From positions 1,364,001-1,428,000 of the forward strand of contig NC_016458.1 of assembly GCF_000226115.1 (NCBI RefSeq): a DNA stretch of 64,000 bases, written 5' to 3'. The position numbers and the translations under genes were made by a program. This DNA is from Thermothielavioides terrestris NRRL 8126 (taxonomy: Eukaryota > Ascomycota > Sordariomycetes > Sordariales > Chaetomiaceae). Under the pieces are notes generated by a model. That model was not told where the DNA came from, ran no database searches, and saw only the letters and a program-made list of their open reading frames with translations. This document shows, in pieces, positions 1 to 12,537 of the stretch. Within the stretch, counting starts at the first letter, position 1, and each line of letters begins with the position of its first letter.

Positions 1-39
1 CGAAACAGCGCGTTTCCACCAGCAGCAGCGCAGGAATAG
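1..39 (+). CDS. Possible 3' end of a gene that starts before the window
   Basis: Frame 1 of the plus strand is open from the first base and ends in TAG at 37-39, giving the tail RNSAFPPAAAQE. Twelve residues are too few to recognise a family, and an open run this short is expected by chance. It is recorded only because it could be the last codons of an upstream plus-strand gene converging on the Tudor-SN gene. Confidence 0.15.
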   Translation, partial: RNSAFPPAAAQE

Positions 40-571
40 CTGTGCCAGGTGGACTTTCTCCTCGCTGGCGCCGCGGAGAATTCGTTCCCTTACCTATTGT
101 CTCCGATCACGTTTGCCGCTAACTTACCTACAACCTCCCTTGTTTGCGTAGCTATCATACCGAACTGCTGTGCAGAAACACCGCACACACAGGCACACAG
201 GGGGGTTGTCAGAACGAGAGCGTTGCCCAAGTCGACTCGATGGTCCTGTTGCTGTTCTTCGCCTGTGTGCCCCGTGCTGCCAAGCAGTTGGGCACAGCAA
301 GCCAACAAACAGTAAATTGTTGATCAGGATATGGCGGAAGGTCATAGGTAAGGTAAGGTATTCCGTACCAGGACCAGGTAGTATATTCATGCAGCCCGTC
401 CAAGAACCAAGCTCCCGTCCGCCCGTCCGGCTTTTTCCGCCTCCCAGCTCGTCGGCTTCGGAATGCTCCCTTTTTTTTGCTGATGCGAAATACAAACAAC
501 AACCACAGGTGTAGAGTCAGCACGCAAGGGCCTTCCTCTTCCCCCGACCTCTCAATCAATCAATCACTTAT
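40..571. other. Intergenic, downstream of Tudor-SN
   Basis: No coding signal recognised. The short open frames on both strands have no family resemblance. The part next to 571 should hold the 3' UTR of the minus-strand Tudor-SN gene. Confidence 0.5.
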
Positions 572-3303
572 TTAGTCCTCCGTGATATCGCCGTACTCCC
601 ACATACCGCGACGATTGGCCTTGGCCTCGGCCTCGGCCTCGCGCAGGCTCTTGAGCACGGGCTCGAACACCTTGCTGCGCTCCCAGGCCTTCAGCTTCCG
701 CGCGACCATGGCGTGGCCCTCGAGCACCATCTTGCGGTTGATGGACTCGGTCACCTTGTCGGCGCCCTCGGCCTCCGGGTCGAAGATGGTGACGTAGTTG
801 ATGCCCTCCTTGGCGTCGACGTAGTCGAAGGAGCCGACCAGCCGCCGGCCGTCGGTCAGCTCGTGCAGGTAGTGGATCGCGTCGTCGAGGTAGTCCTGCG
901 ACGTGGGCAGCTGCACGAACGACAGCTGCGTGTCGACCGCCTGCGCCTTGAGCTTCTGCACCGTGAACTGCGGCTGGGTGAGCGGCCGTAGCTTCGACCA
1001 CGGCTGCTTCTCCGAGTTGCCGTAGTCGATGTACACCACCTCGGCCACCTTGGCGGCCCGGTCGTTGGACCGGATGCGCGCCCTGTACCACTCGCCGTCC
1101 TCCGAGAACTGCGCGGCCACGTAGTCTCCCGCCTTGGGCGCCTCCTTCAGCGGAGCGCTGTTCGTCGGGTTCAGGTGGAACTGCCGGAACTGCTCCATCA
1201 GCGCCTCCAGCGCAGCCGTGCCCTTGCCGATCTCCTGGACCTTGACCCGCCCATTCGAGTCGACGCTGGTCACCATGATATCCCGGTAGTCCTCTGGCCT
1301 CTTCTCGATCGTGACCGAAGCGTCCGCCGTGGACTCAGCAGCACCCGCCTCGCCGTCCTCTTGCGCCTCCTGAGACGGGTCCCAGTCGTGCCACATGCCC
1401 TTCCTGCCCTCCTTTGCGCGCCTCTGCGCGGCCAAAAGCTCTGTCGCATTGCCCGACTTCTCGGCCGAGTACTCGTGCACAGAGGCCAACCCCTCCTCAA
1501 CCAGGACCTTGGCGAAGCTCTCGCGGTTCACGTACAGGTCGCCGATGAAGCCGCCAACCTTGTCGATGTCGTGCACGTCAATCTCGCAGTCCCTCTGGTT
1601 GCAGCGGCGGTTGGCCAAGTCCAGAGCCTCTTGGCCAAAGGGCTCGCCTTTTTCCTGCGGTGTGCGACCAGGCCGAGGAGCGCGGATACCGGCAAGCACG
1701 AGCGTGAGCTTGACGCCCTCGCGAGGGATCAGGATAGTGAAGCGGGAGCCAGACTTGCAGAAGTCCACGATACCAGGGACCTTCCGCTGCCTCGAAAGGG
1801 TAGACAGCTGGATCTTGGCCTTCTGGACGCTCTCCGACATGTCCACGAACTGCTTCGCCTTGGGCGGCTTGCCGGACCACATGCCCTTCTTCTCCTCCTT
1901 GGCCGTCTCCTGAGCCGCCAGCAGCTCGTCGTAGTTGGGCGCCCTGTCCGTGTCGTCCTTCCGGTGCCGGATGACCGAGCAGTAACCCTCCTGGACGAGC
2001 AGCAGGCCGATGTTCTTGCCGCCGTGGGTGACCGTAGCGACCTCGCGGGCCTCGAATTCCTCGCTGGCCGGCTTGGTGCCGTCGACTGCGACGCGGACGT
2101 GCTTGCCGATCAGCTTCTTTCGGAGGAACTCCTTCGCTTCGTCCCTGAAGGGCGCCTCGGACGCCTCTCCTGAACGGGGGCCTCGGACGCTGCTGAAGCT
2201 GATCCTCTTCTCCGCCCCTGCCTTGTTCCGGACAATGATCGTGTCGGCGCCGATGATCTTGGTGACGACCGCTTCGACCTCCTTGCTGTCGGTGGCCTTA
2301 GCAACGTAAGCCTTGTGCAGGCGACGGCGGGCCGCTTGGGCTTCTTTCTCGGCGGCACGGAGAGCGGCCATATCGCTCCCGAGCATCGTCGAGTGGAAGT
2401 CGTTGCAGCGAGCGAGCCCTTCCTTGAGCAGGAACTCGGCAATGTTGCCACGAGGGTGGATGACGGAGGCGACGAGCTGGCCCTGGGCGCTGGCACCGAC
2501 AATCTTGATCTGGACGGCGCGCTGGAGAAGCCGCTGCTCGACAAAGGCGCGGGCCTCATTCCCGTATTCCTCTGCCGGTTGCGTCTGGCCGTTCGACTGG
2601 TTGACACGCTCGGTTGAGGGCGCGCGGACACCAGCCAGCAGTGTCATGACCTGCCAATGCTTCTTCTCCTGAAGGAGCAGCCGCACGAGGAGGCGGTCGC
2701 CGCTGAAAACGCGCTCAATGATTCCCTCCACCGTCTTGCCTTTCCATTCGTTCATGAACTCGGGCCCGCCGAGATCGTTTTGCACCTCGATGACGCCGCC
2801 GGTTCCGGCGTGCAGACCCTTGCCCTCTTCCTTGGCTTGGGCCTCCAAGCGCCGCAAGTTGTCGATTTTCTCGAGCACCTCCTCCGACTCCTCCTTTCTG
2901 CCGGCATCTTCTCTGACCTTGAGCCAGCCAGCCCTGACCGCCGCCTCCGGGAGCTCGGTCCCGTCCTGCAAGACCGCCTTTCCGTATTCGCGACCCGAGG
3001 TGGGGATAGTGTCTGAGAGGCCGATAAGCATGTATTGGCAGGGCATTGAGGGAACCGCCGCATCGGGTGAATTCGGAGGGCAGGGCACATACAGGAGACG
3101 CTGCACTTGACTGGCTTTCCGACTGTCAGGGTCCTCAAAAACTCGCGGGACTGGAAAGCAAACGGCTCGTCGCCGTCCTTGCTTAGACGGGGCGCGGCAA
3201 CATAGGCAAGCGAGAGTGTCCGCTCCGCCGCAGGGTTGTTTGGGCTGGTCAGGACCAGTGTGTCTCCGCTGAGGACCGATTTGACGTTGGCGAAGAAAGC
3301 CAT
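572..3303 (-). CDS. SND1: Tudor-SN / SND1 family staphylococcal nuclease-domain protein
   Basis: Two exons, 3303..3093 and 3012..572, give 883 aa. The intron 3013..3092 (80 nt) has donor GTATGT and acceptor CTCTCAG. Splicing restores a first SN domain reading GKPVKCSVSYTIPTSGREYG, the expected family pattern. The ATG at 3301-3303 (MAFFANVKS) is the first in-frame ATG next to the conserved start of SN1. Repeated staphylococcal nuclease-like modules fill residues 1 to about 660. A Tudor domain follows at about 690-760 (GDYVAAQFSEDGEWYRARI, then YIDYGNS), and a split fifth SN module closes the protein. The length is typical of the family. Known family roles are RNA binding, mRNA splicing or decay and stress-granule biology; the nuclease-like folds usually lack full catalytic residues. 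Its neighbour sod-1 lies 1 kb upstream on the same strand. Assignment is secure; the role in this fungus is inferred. Confidence 0.95.
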
Positions 3304-4301
3304 GGCGACGAAGGAGCGTTGTTTCGGAGATTGTGGACGCGGATGTAGAAAAGGCGAGCTATGCAGTTGCCCGGGAGCCGCCTGTGACTTGAACAGTCTT
3401 TGGTCAGCAATGTGATCTCCACCTGCATGGCGGTGAAGCGCAGACAATGAATGATTCGGGCGGGGTTAGAAATGATTATTGTGACGGTCCAGAGGCCGTA
3501 GCTCGCAGAAGACAGCTTCGAAAGCTCCCGAAATGTCACCGCAAAGCCGTGCATGCGGCAATGCTTCCAGCAAGTCACCAAGGGACTGACGCAGCTTGTT
3601 GTTGCTTCATCCGAGCTTCGGCGGGGCAATGACGGATGGGGAGCTTGCAGGGAGGACGAATTACGTACCGTGGCAGTGTTGAAGGGAAAGGGAAGGTAGG
3701 GGAGAGAAGCAGCAACAACCTGAGCTCGGTACAGCGGTGAGACAGGACGGGAGCTGGCCGGAGGACGAGTATCGCGAGACTCAAGGGGACCCTCAGGCGA
3801 GCAATGGCCTTTTTGACAGCTTGCAACTCCAATTTGGATTGGCTCGTTGGAGATTGTGGGGAACAGCTTTCCCCGGACAGCGACCATTTTCAGGGGCTAC
3901 CACGACATGAAACCAGTGTCGCACTGTGCACTTACCACCAGTAAGGCGCTAAACAGGCTGGGGCAAAGGAAAAGCACTGTGTCCAGCTTGTTCGAGCACT
4001 GTACTGGGCTCAAGCATTCAGCGGATGTACCCCGCACACACCATGGCCGCAGCATTTCGTCACTTCCCCTTGACCAAGCAAGTCGAACAGAGCCTCGAGG
4101 CTGTCTTCGTTTGGATAACATCCCCTCGAACAGGGCTAGATAACTAAGTTGTTCTCTTCACGATCTGCGATCCGGATAACTGGACGATCCCATAATCGTA
4201 GCCCATGTGCACCTCCATATTCAGCTTGTCACGCAAGCACCTCCCTCCCGTATGGTGCAGAAGGGGGGCTTGCTCTCCAGCCGAGGCAGCCTTGGGTTGT
4301 T
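3304..4301. other. Intergenic between Tudor-SN and sod-1
   Basis: About 1 kb holding the Tudor-SN promoter/5' UTR (near 3304) and the sod-1 3' UTR (near 4301), both on the minus strand. No credible exon was found. The open frames near 3249-3887 are promoter read-through. Confidence 0.6.
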
Positions 4302-5237
4302 TTACTGCGCAATACCGATGACACCTGCAAGCGCTTCGGTCAGCTATGGCTTCCAAGGAATCCATGGCGGGACATAGGTCTCGTACCGCAGGCAGGGCGG
4401 GGGCCGGCGTTGCCGGTCTTCAGCGACTCCTCGTTGCCGCCCTTGCCAAGGTCGTCAGTGCCGGCATGGACGACGACGGTCCGCTGGGGTGCGTTAGCAA
4501 CGGGAATCCTGCCCAGGTTTGGTGGGTCTGCGGGTGGGAAGGCGTACGCCAATGACGCTCTCGGGGCCGATGAGCTTGATGAGCTTGTCGCTCACGGAGC
4601 CCTTGGAGTTGCCCTGGGCGTCGGTCTCGATGTTGCCCAGGTCGCCAACGTGACGGTTCTCATCCGTGGGCGCGCCGTGCGTCTTGCCGTGGGGGTTGAC
4701 TGTCAGAGAGTCCTGGCGTCAATCCGAGCCGCCGACACTCAGGGGAGTCAGGGAAAGGAACTAGGGGTACGTACAGTGTGGCCCAGCCGACGTGCAGCCG
4801 TTGGTGTTGTCGCCGAAGGCGTGGATGTGCATGCCACGCTTGGCGTTGGGGTCGTGGCCCGAGATATCCCAGGACACGATGGTAGGGGACGACTCGGACT
4901 CCTGCTCGAAGGTGACAGTGCCCGTGACCTTCGAGTCACCCCGGACGACAGCGACTAGACACCCGCGTGTTAGCCATGACTCGCCATCGGAGCGTCAATC
5001 GCGACTGTGTGCGACCGATGCAGGGTAACAGAGGTCTGGAACCTCGTTGGCCCGTTTTGGGGACGGGAAAGTGCCCGTCAAGGTTGCGCCGTCAAGGTTG
5101 CGGTTGAAGCTGGTCAAGCTCTCTTCCACACCCTCCCGGCATTCCCGTCCCGGCCGACCGACCATAGGGCTTCCGCTCCGACGGACTGCACTGGCGGGGT
5201 TGATTAGAGGAGCTTTTGACCTACCAGCCTTGACCAT
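4302..5237 (-). CDS. sod-1: Cu/Zn superoxide dismutase, cytosolic
   Basis: Five exons: 5237..5225, 4954..4775, 4699..4548, 4483..4387 and 4324..4302. They total 465 nt, giving 154 aa, the usual fungal Sod1 length. The four introns (270, 75, 64 and 62 nt) have GT/AG ends, and the third has a GCTAAC branch site. The spliced protein starts [16 protein letters not shown] and ends GVIGIAQ. The copper ligands lie in MHIHAFGDN, in the His-rich zinc loop ([20 protein letters not shown]) and in VVVHAGTDD. The paired cysteines sit in NTNGCTSAG and RPACG. The enzyme converts superoxide to hydrogen peroxide and oxygen in the cytosol and intermembrane space. The 13-nt first exon and final 23-nt exon are easy for gene finders to miss. 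No signal peptide is present, so this is the intracellular form. Confidence 0.97.
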
Positions 5238-7147
5238 TTTGGCGGTAATGTGCGAGTTGTTCAAGCGTGTTGGATGGAAGTGGTTCACAACTTGGTTGAT
5301 TGAGCTGAAACTTCTCTCACGGAAGGCGAGCAACCTTTTTGCTCCAGCAAGTTGGGAAAATCAAAGGTCAGTTTGCTGATAAAGCTGCGCGGGGGGGCAA
5401 GTACGGCACTCGGAGTCCGAGATTCGCTCGTTGTTACGAGGTGGGGCAGAAGCATGACGAGCTATCGCAGAGCTTCGATGACCCCGCACCGGGCGATGCT
5501 GTCATCATCTGTTCACGTCGCAAAGGCAGGCGGCAGGAACCGAAACCTCCCGTGTCGCACCGCCCGCCCAAAGCTGCCTGTTGACAAACCTGCAGAACAG
5601 GGACATCGGAGGTCAGGAGAACGCCCAAACCGTTTCGTTTTGATTCGGTTTCCGTTCCGTACCACAGTAGGTTCCACTGCTCATGTGCTTGGCCGGATGT
5701 ATCCGTCAATCCGTCATGACGCATGGTTCGAGAGGTGCAAAAGAATGCATTGTGTCTTTGCAATGTTCCTCGATGTTTAACCCTTGCCTGGCAGGATACC
5801 ATTTTCCGCCTGAAAGTCATTGGATTGATATTCCTATGCGGTATTGCCCGCGGATCTGCGTGGGATACTCAGTTGAGTGATTCAATCCTCACGTTCATCA
5901 TCGCCGCTACGTTCCTGTGCAACACGTGTTGGCGTAATGTCCTCCGTACTTCGCCTGCGACACGGATCAGCCGAATCTGGGGTCGCCTAGACTCGAGGGC
6001 CTCCTTGGGCTGCCAACACAGGCCAGACACTCCTTCACGCCTCTTTCCCTTGAGATGAAACGGGAATGTGCGACAGTAAAGCTGAGTTGCTTACACTTAC
6101 TGCGTCCCTAAGGTACCTAGTGGGTGATAGTTCGGGCCCGTTCGGCCAGAACAGTGATTAGTGATTATCCGTACCAACAGCTGAGTAACGGAACACTCCC
6201 GGCCTGCTGTTTGAACTCACTTTCCATCCGTTCTTCAGTTGTCCACTCCACTTGTGGAGTGTAAGCGCAAGCCCCACTTGGCAACGAACCTCTCGAAGGG
6301 CAGAACCTGTTTGGAAGTCTGCGGAGGTGCGCAAGAGCCACAATCCAAGTAATAGAAGTTGGTCCTAGCGCCTGGAGCCCCACAAGGCAAACCGTGGCTT
6401 GGTAGCCACGTAACTATGTATTTTACATACATGCAGTACACTACAATCTGTACCGCAGCGCACCGCAGCTCCAGTAACGTTACCGTTGGGTTGGGCTTTC
6501 GTCGACTCCCCTCGCGCTGATCCCGCTTCTCACTTCAAAGGTCGACGCTCGTCGGCCGGATCTTGATTGAGGGAAACATCAGTGCCCGACTCCGGATCCC
6601 CTTTCTGACCATCTCCAATTCTCGACGCCCGATCGGGGATATTTGCAAGGACTAAGCGACAGGGAACTTGGCACGTTTGGCAGTGCTCGAGACAACCCAC
6701 GGGATTCCAAATTGATTGTATGCCCGTAGGACTTGACGGCTTCGGCTCCACTCGACCCTGCGCCTCGTCAGTCACTGCACCCGCGCCCGCGTCACTTTTT
6801 ACATCCTCCCTCACAGCCGCGGACGACTCCATGTCCTAACGGGGGCGCGTTGGCGAAGAGATACTGGATTTGGGCTCGGTGTTTGTGGGGAAATTGCAAA
6901 TGAGGCAGGCGATTCATCTTTAGCACCGCCCGACCGCCCGACGATCGCGCCCGGCGCCGCTTCACGTTAATCCCGGTAACCCCACCGCTGTCATCAACAG
7001 ACGAGCAGACGAGACCACTTGGTCCTACGGCTCGATTCACGGAGCCGTTCTACACCCACCCGCCTGTCCGGTCTCAAACCCTCATCGCTTCCTATCCGAA
7101 TCGCATCGCCCTGTTGAGGGTGAATTTTCACCCCCAGCCCGCGCGCC
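5238..7147. other. Intergenic between the divergent sod-1 and rom2 genes
   Basis: A 1.9-kb divergent promoter region. No family-like translation was seen on either strand. The motif AAGGTACCTAG at 6110-6120 belongs to a short palindromic word class that recurs in other spacers of this window. Open frames at 6530-7040 on the minus strand lack homology and probably overlap the rom2 promoter and leader. Confidence 0.55.
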
Positions 7148-10100
7148 ATGTCGTTCCGCAGTGATGATTCGCGCCGGTACGGCCATGTGCCGCCGGCGCA
7201 GTATCCCGTCGCCACCCCGCCGCAAGAGCCAGTCGGGTATCCCGCGCGGCGGCAGAGCTTCAACAACGGCGACGATGCCAGTTTCTTCGACCCGCCCAAT
7301 GCCAACCGGGCCCAGCCGCTCTACACGGGCAGCACCGGGAGGGCTGACGAGGAACTGTTCATCGCCAGCCCAAGCGCCGAGAGGCAGCCGGCGGCGAACC
7401 GGGCAAGCTATATCCCCCAGAATGCAGCTGCCGCTGCCTATCAACGTCAGTACCAGGTGCAGATCCCGCCGCCGCCGCCGCCGCCGCCGCCCTCGCACTC
7501 GACATACAATCCCCAAACGTTCGCTCGCTCGCAGTCGACCTCGCTTCCGTACCACCCCGCCCAGGGAGCAAGATACACGCCATCGACGAGCCCGACCTAC
7601 ACGACACCCCCGACGACGACCTACACACCGCAGGCGTACAACCCGGCGGCATATGCGAACACCAGCAGTGCTGCTGCTCCTCAGCGGCATTCCACCGTCG
7701 CTGGGTACAATGGCTACAGCTACGGCCACTACAGCGCCGCTGCCGTTCCTCATGTCTCGACAGCCTACGCGCCCCCGCCCTCATCAACGTACGGCGGATC
7801 GCAACCGGCTTCGGCGACAACGCCATCGTCTGCGCAGCGATATGAGCCTGGGCTGCATAGCCCCCAATATGCGCCATCTGCAGCTCCGTCTGCCGCCTCG
7901 CCGCAGTACGATCAACCGTATCCGGCCAGTTACGGAGCGCAGCAGTATTCTGGGTCCTATGCGACCAACGGTGTCACTGCCGGCCAAAGTCCTACGTATC
8001 CAGCGCCGAGCCCGCAAGCCCCGTATCCTGCGCACTCTCAGATACCTGTCGGCCCTAACTACGCGCTCGAGTCGATATCTTCGGCGAACCGTGCGTCTCG
8101 ATCTGGCTCTCAGTCGTCTGCAGCGCCCTCCCCTCCGATCCGAACCCAGGCCTCTTCCCAGCTCCAACGGCACCCCACGAATGCTCCGCTTCCCAGCCGC
8201 CCCATGGACGACCTACCGGAGGAGCCGGATTGGAGGATCAATGGCGACAACGAGTCCGATTTCCAAGTTACCCAGGAGAGCCTGATCCAGGACATCGTCT
8301 CGGATCTGGGCGTGCCCTCTCACACGCAGTGGCCCCAACCCGCGAACGACACTGTATCAGGCGACGATCTGAACAAGGCCCAGCGGTACAACTCGACCTC
8401 GTCGAGGACGACTGCGGATACGGGGGTGAATCGGTATCCCTCCAACGCCTCCTCCGCAATGAACCACACCATTGCCTCGACCAATACCACGTATAACTGG
8501 GACTCTGACGAGAGCGATCCTGAGGGCGCGGCGGGCCTACTGGCGATGCAGGATGATATGGATGATCGGAGGTTTGGCGGATTAACTTTCCCTGCATACA
8601 TGGAACCTCCGGCGGCTGCACAATCACCGTCGTCCGCTCCGCAACCACCGTCGTCCGCTGCGCAAGCTCCTCCGCCTTCGGAAGAGTACGTCAGTACAGA
8701 CAGCGACTATGGCGGAATGGATCTTGGCATGTACGGGGGCGGATATGCCGGAAACTTGCAGTACGGGAACGAAGTCGGCTCTCCGCCGCCGACGGCCCCA
8801 ACCCAGACGACGGCTCCGGTCCAGGAAACTCCTCGGCCGCTGCCGACTCCACAGGGACAGGGAACCGAATACCCGCCCTTTTCAGAAGTTTCGGTTGACT
8901 ACGGGGGCACCGGTGGCCTTCTTCCGCCTCAGACGCACCGCTTGAGCTTCGACGAGGGCGATGAGCAAGTGTCGGTCCATTCTCGGCAAAGTGGCAGCGA
9001 TTCCCCTTCCAAGGAGGACTACCCGTACGATCAGATGTTCTGGCACCCGGGCCTCTCAAATCGTCCCCTGCCTGCTCTTCCTCCCACTCCAGACAGCAAC
9101 ACGCTCCTCTCCGCGCAACCGCCCAACCGGTCCGCCTACCAGCACCACTACTCCCTAAGCGCGGACTCTAGGTTCCCTGGCCCGTCCGATAGCCACGAGA
9201 CCTACCCAGGTCAGAGCATAAGCCAACAGCATGTTGAGAGGTCCATATCTGTCTCGGAACACAGCAATACGCCGCACGTACAAGCACCTGCCAGGTCCAG
9301 GACAGACGCAACCGAGGAGCGCAGGCGAGCGATGAAGCACATGTCCCATCCGCACGCGCAGGCCTACCAGCAGGGCACCTCTACGCCGTACGAGGGCTTC
9401 GATGCCGGAACGCCGTCGCCTTTGGCTGCGTATGATATGATCACTCTGCCCACCGGAAGGAGGAAGAAATTCGTGCCTTCAAAGCTTACCGCTGCCGACT
9501 TCAAGCGCTGTGCGGAACCATGGGCTCTCAGCGGCATCACCGCCTGGGTCCGTGAAATGGCCGAGGGCGAGCCGGACCTGAAGAGGAAGACGATTGAAGA
9601 AGGCGTTCTCAAGCTCTTCTGCGCCAAGGTCCCGACCATGAACGTCGCCGACGCCGAACTGCTGAGCGCGAAGGTGGTCGACTCCATGTTCGCAGCCGGC
9701 ATCCTGATTCCCGAGGAGGAATGGGTCAAGTTTGGGACAGGGCAGTTGTCGGGTGTGCTGTGGCAGCTTACCGGTTCCGGCTGCTATGCGCCAAAGCTGC
9801 ACGAGGACGAGGGCGTCTCGCCCAGGTTGCACGACAATGGCATACCCGTGAGATGCTATTCGCATCACTGCGGCAGGACCCTCAAGAAGGTCAATTTGGA
9901 CAACATGATGTCCGAAGAGGACGTCGTGATTCTGGACTGGGCGACCTTCCACGGCGTGACGATGGAGGAGATCAAGAGCAAGCCCAAAAAGGAGGTCGAG
10001 AGGCAGAACGTGCTGCACGAGATCGTCACGGGCGAGGAAGAATACATGGGCCAGCTCGACGTCCTTCGGCTTCTCTATCGAGACTGGCTGCGGGCCTGGC

Positions 10101-12537
10101 AACCGCCGATCATCGCGGCGAACCGGATGGACAAGTTCATCGACGCCGTGTTCGGCAAGGTGGATGCGGTTCAGCAGATCAACAAAGAACACCTCCTCGC
10201 CCAGCTCAAGTACCGCCAGCAGGAGCAGGGTCCCTGGATCGTCGGCTTCAGCGACCTGTTCAGGGAGTGGATTCGGAAGGCCAGGCCGATCTACATCGAG
10301 TACTGCTCGTCGTATCCGTACGCGTCCTATCTCATTCGCAAAGAGGCCGCCAGAAATCTGCTTTTCCGCCAATTCTTGGACGTCGTCCGAGACCACAAGC
10401 GCTCCAAGCGTCTTGAATGGACAACCTTCGTCAAGGCCCCCATCACCCGGCTCCAAAGATACGGCCTGCTTCTCGAGACGGTGAAGAAGAACATGCTGGG
10501 CGAAAGCGAGGAGAAGACAAATCTTGAGAGGGCCCTGGACGAGATCAAGAAGGTCACGCACGAGTGCGACGAGAAGGTGGCCGAGATGACCAAGAAGGTT
10601 GAGCTGCTTGAGCTCCAGTCCATGCTGGTGCTCCGGCCTGGCTTCCAGTCTGTCTTGAACCTCGATCATCTCGGACGAGAACTGCTCAAGCAGGGCGATC
10701 TCCAGAGGCAAGGCTCCAAGGGAGTGCGCTGGGTCGACACGCACGCCTTACTGTTCGACCACTATTTCATCTTGGCGAAGACGGTCCCATCCAAGGATGG
10801 GAGGAGCGACAAGAAATACGATGTCTCCAAAGAGGTATGTTTTCGTCTGGATTCCGTGTTGGTTTTCTGTACCGTGCGTGCTGATGACTTCTTGTGCAGC
10901 CGATTCCCATGCCGCTACTCTTCATCGAAAGCATGAATGATGACCCGGTCGCCAAGCAGAAGAGCTTGACGGCTCCGTTGACACGAACTACCGCTGCAAC
11001 CGGCTCGGGGACGCAGCTCAACAAAGTGACCACCAACAGCAGCGAGCGGCCCGGCCTTGAACACACGGGTACCAGTTCTTCCGTTGGTTCGATGACCACC
11101 GTCTCGCGGCTCACACCAGCAGGTTCCGAGGATGGCAAGATCATCTATCCGTTCAAGATCAAGCACCTCGGCCACGAAATATACACTCTCTACGCGTCGT
11201 CCGCCCAGGAACGTGCGGCGTGGTGCTCCGCCATCATCGAAGCCAAGACGCGGCACGCCCGAGCCCTCCACGCGCAGAACGCCGAGCCCTTCCGTCTCCG
11301 CGTCCTCTCGGACGGCGCTTTCGCGTATGACTCGGCGTCGCTGCTCGGAAGGCAGCCCAATGTGCCGATCCGGGGCACGCCTCTGGACAGAGCGATCCGC
11401 GAGATGGAGCAGGTGTACGGGCCGGGGCGCGGCCCGCCGCCGGTGTGCCGAGCTACCGTAAACTGCGCCTGCGCCTTCACGTCGGGTGGCAAGTCGCTCA
11501 TCGCCATCGGGACCGACTATGGCGTGTACATTTCCGAGGCGTCAAACCCGCGGGGGTGGACAAGATCGGTCCAGATCAGCAAGGTCACGCAGATCGCCGT
11601 CTTGGAAGACTTCGCGATTTGCCTCCTCATCGCCGACAGATCGCTCATCTCTTACCCGCTCGACGTGATCGCGCCCGTGTCGAACTTCCCCGCGCCGTCG
11701 CACGACAACCCCCGCCGGGCACCGCAGCGCCTGGCCAAGGACGTGGCCTTCTTCGCCACGGCGCGCATGAAGGACCGCATGCTGCTCTTCTACAAGCGCA
11801 AGGAGGGCATGCACAACACCTTCAAGGTGCTCGAGCCGGTCTTCCAGAAGGCGACCGAGAAGAAGTCGCGCCTCTTCGGGGGCCGGCGCGGCGGTAGCTC
11901 GGGCACGACCGAGTCGTTCCGCGACTTCGACGAGTTCTACATCCCGACCGAGTGCTACTCGCTCAATCTGTTCCAGAACTACATCGCCGTGGCCACGGCC
12001 AAGGGCTTCGAGCTGCTCACGCTCGACAAGAAGGTCACGCAGTCGATCCCGCGCGACCTCGGGCAGCCGGCCACCGCCAACATCGCGGCGCGCATCAAGG
12101 AGCCGCACCCGCTGGGCATGTTCAAGCTCAACGACCAGGAGTTCCTGCTGACGTACGGCGACTGCGCCGTCTACGTGGACAAGCACGGCGAGATCTCGCG
12201 CACGCTCATCATGGAGTACTCGGGCAAGCAGCGCAAGGCGCGCGCCGCCACCATGTTCGGCCAGTACCTGCTGCTGTTCAACGACGACTACGTCGAGGTG
12301 CGCAACGCCGAGAACGGCCGGCTCCGCCAGATCATCGCCGGCCGCGACCTGCGCTGTCTCGACTACGGGTTTAGGGGCCCCACCGGCGGCGTCGCCGGCG
12401 CGGGCGGCGGTGCAGGCCTCGCCGGCGTCCACGTCGCCGATTCCAAGGGCTCCGTCAAGATCTGCATGAGCCATCCCGAGGTGCCCGGCGGGCAGATCGT
12501 GCTGGAGATGGTGCTTAATGATGGGCATGCCGAGTAA
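7148..12537 (+). CDS. rom2: Rom2-type Rho1 guanine nucleotide exchange factor
   Basis: Two exons, 7148..10834 and 10900..12537, encode 1774 aa. The 65-nt intron has donor GTATGT and acceptor TGTGCAG and joins ...VSKE to PIPMPLLF inside the PH region. Residues 1 to about 780 are low-complexity (Pro/Ser/Tyr/Gln), with a proline run near residue 107. A DEP-like module follows at about 785-877, then a Dbl-homology RhoGEF domain at about 954-1150 (VLHEIVTGEEEYMGQLDVL). A PH domain lies at about 1165-1350, and a C-terminal citron-homology (CNH) domain starts near 1412 (CACAFTSGGKSLIAIGTDYG). This order is diagnostic of fungal Rom1/Rom2/Rgf proteins, which load GTP onto Rho1 at the plasma membrane in the cell-wall integrity pathway. 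The ATG at 7148 begins MSFRSDDSRR. The function is inferred from family. Confidence 0.95.
7466..7492 (+). repeat. (CCG)n microsatellite encoding polyproline in Rom2
   Basis: A run of nine CCG units inside the rom2 N-terminal tail, translated as consecutive prolines (residues about 107-115). It is likely length-polymorphic between strains. Confidence 0.9.

Noticed and set aside
9479..10744. 421-codon minus-strand open frame
   Set aside because: Antisense shadow of the DEP/DH part of rom2; no family resemblance.
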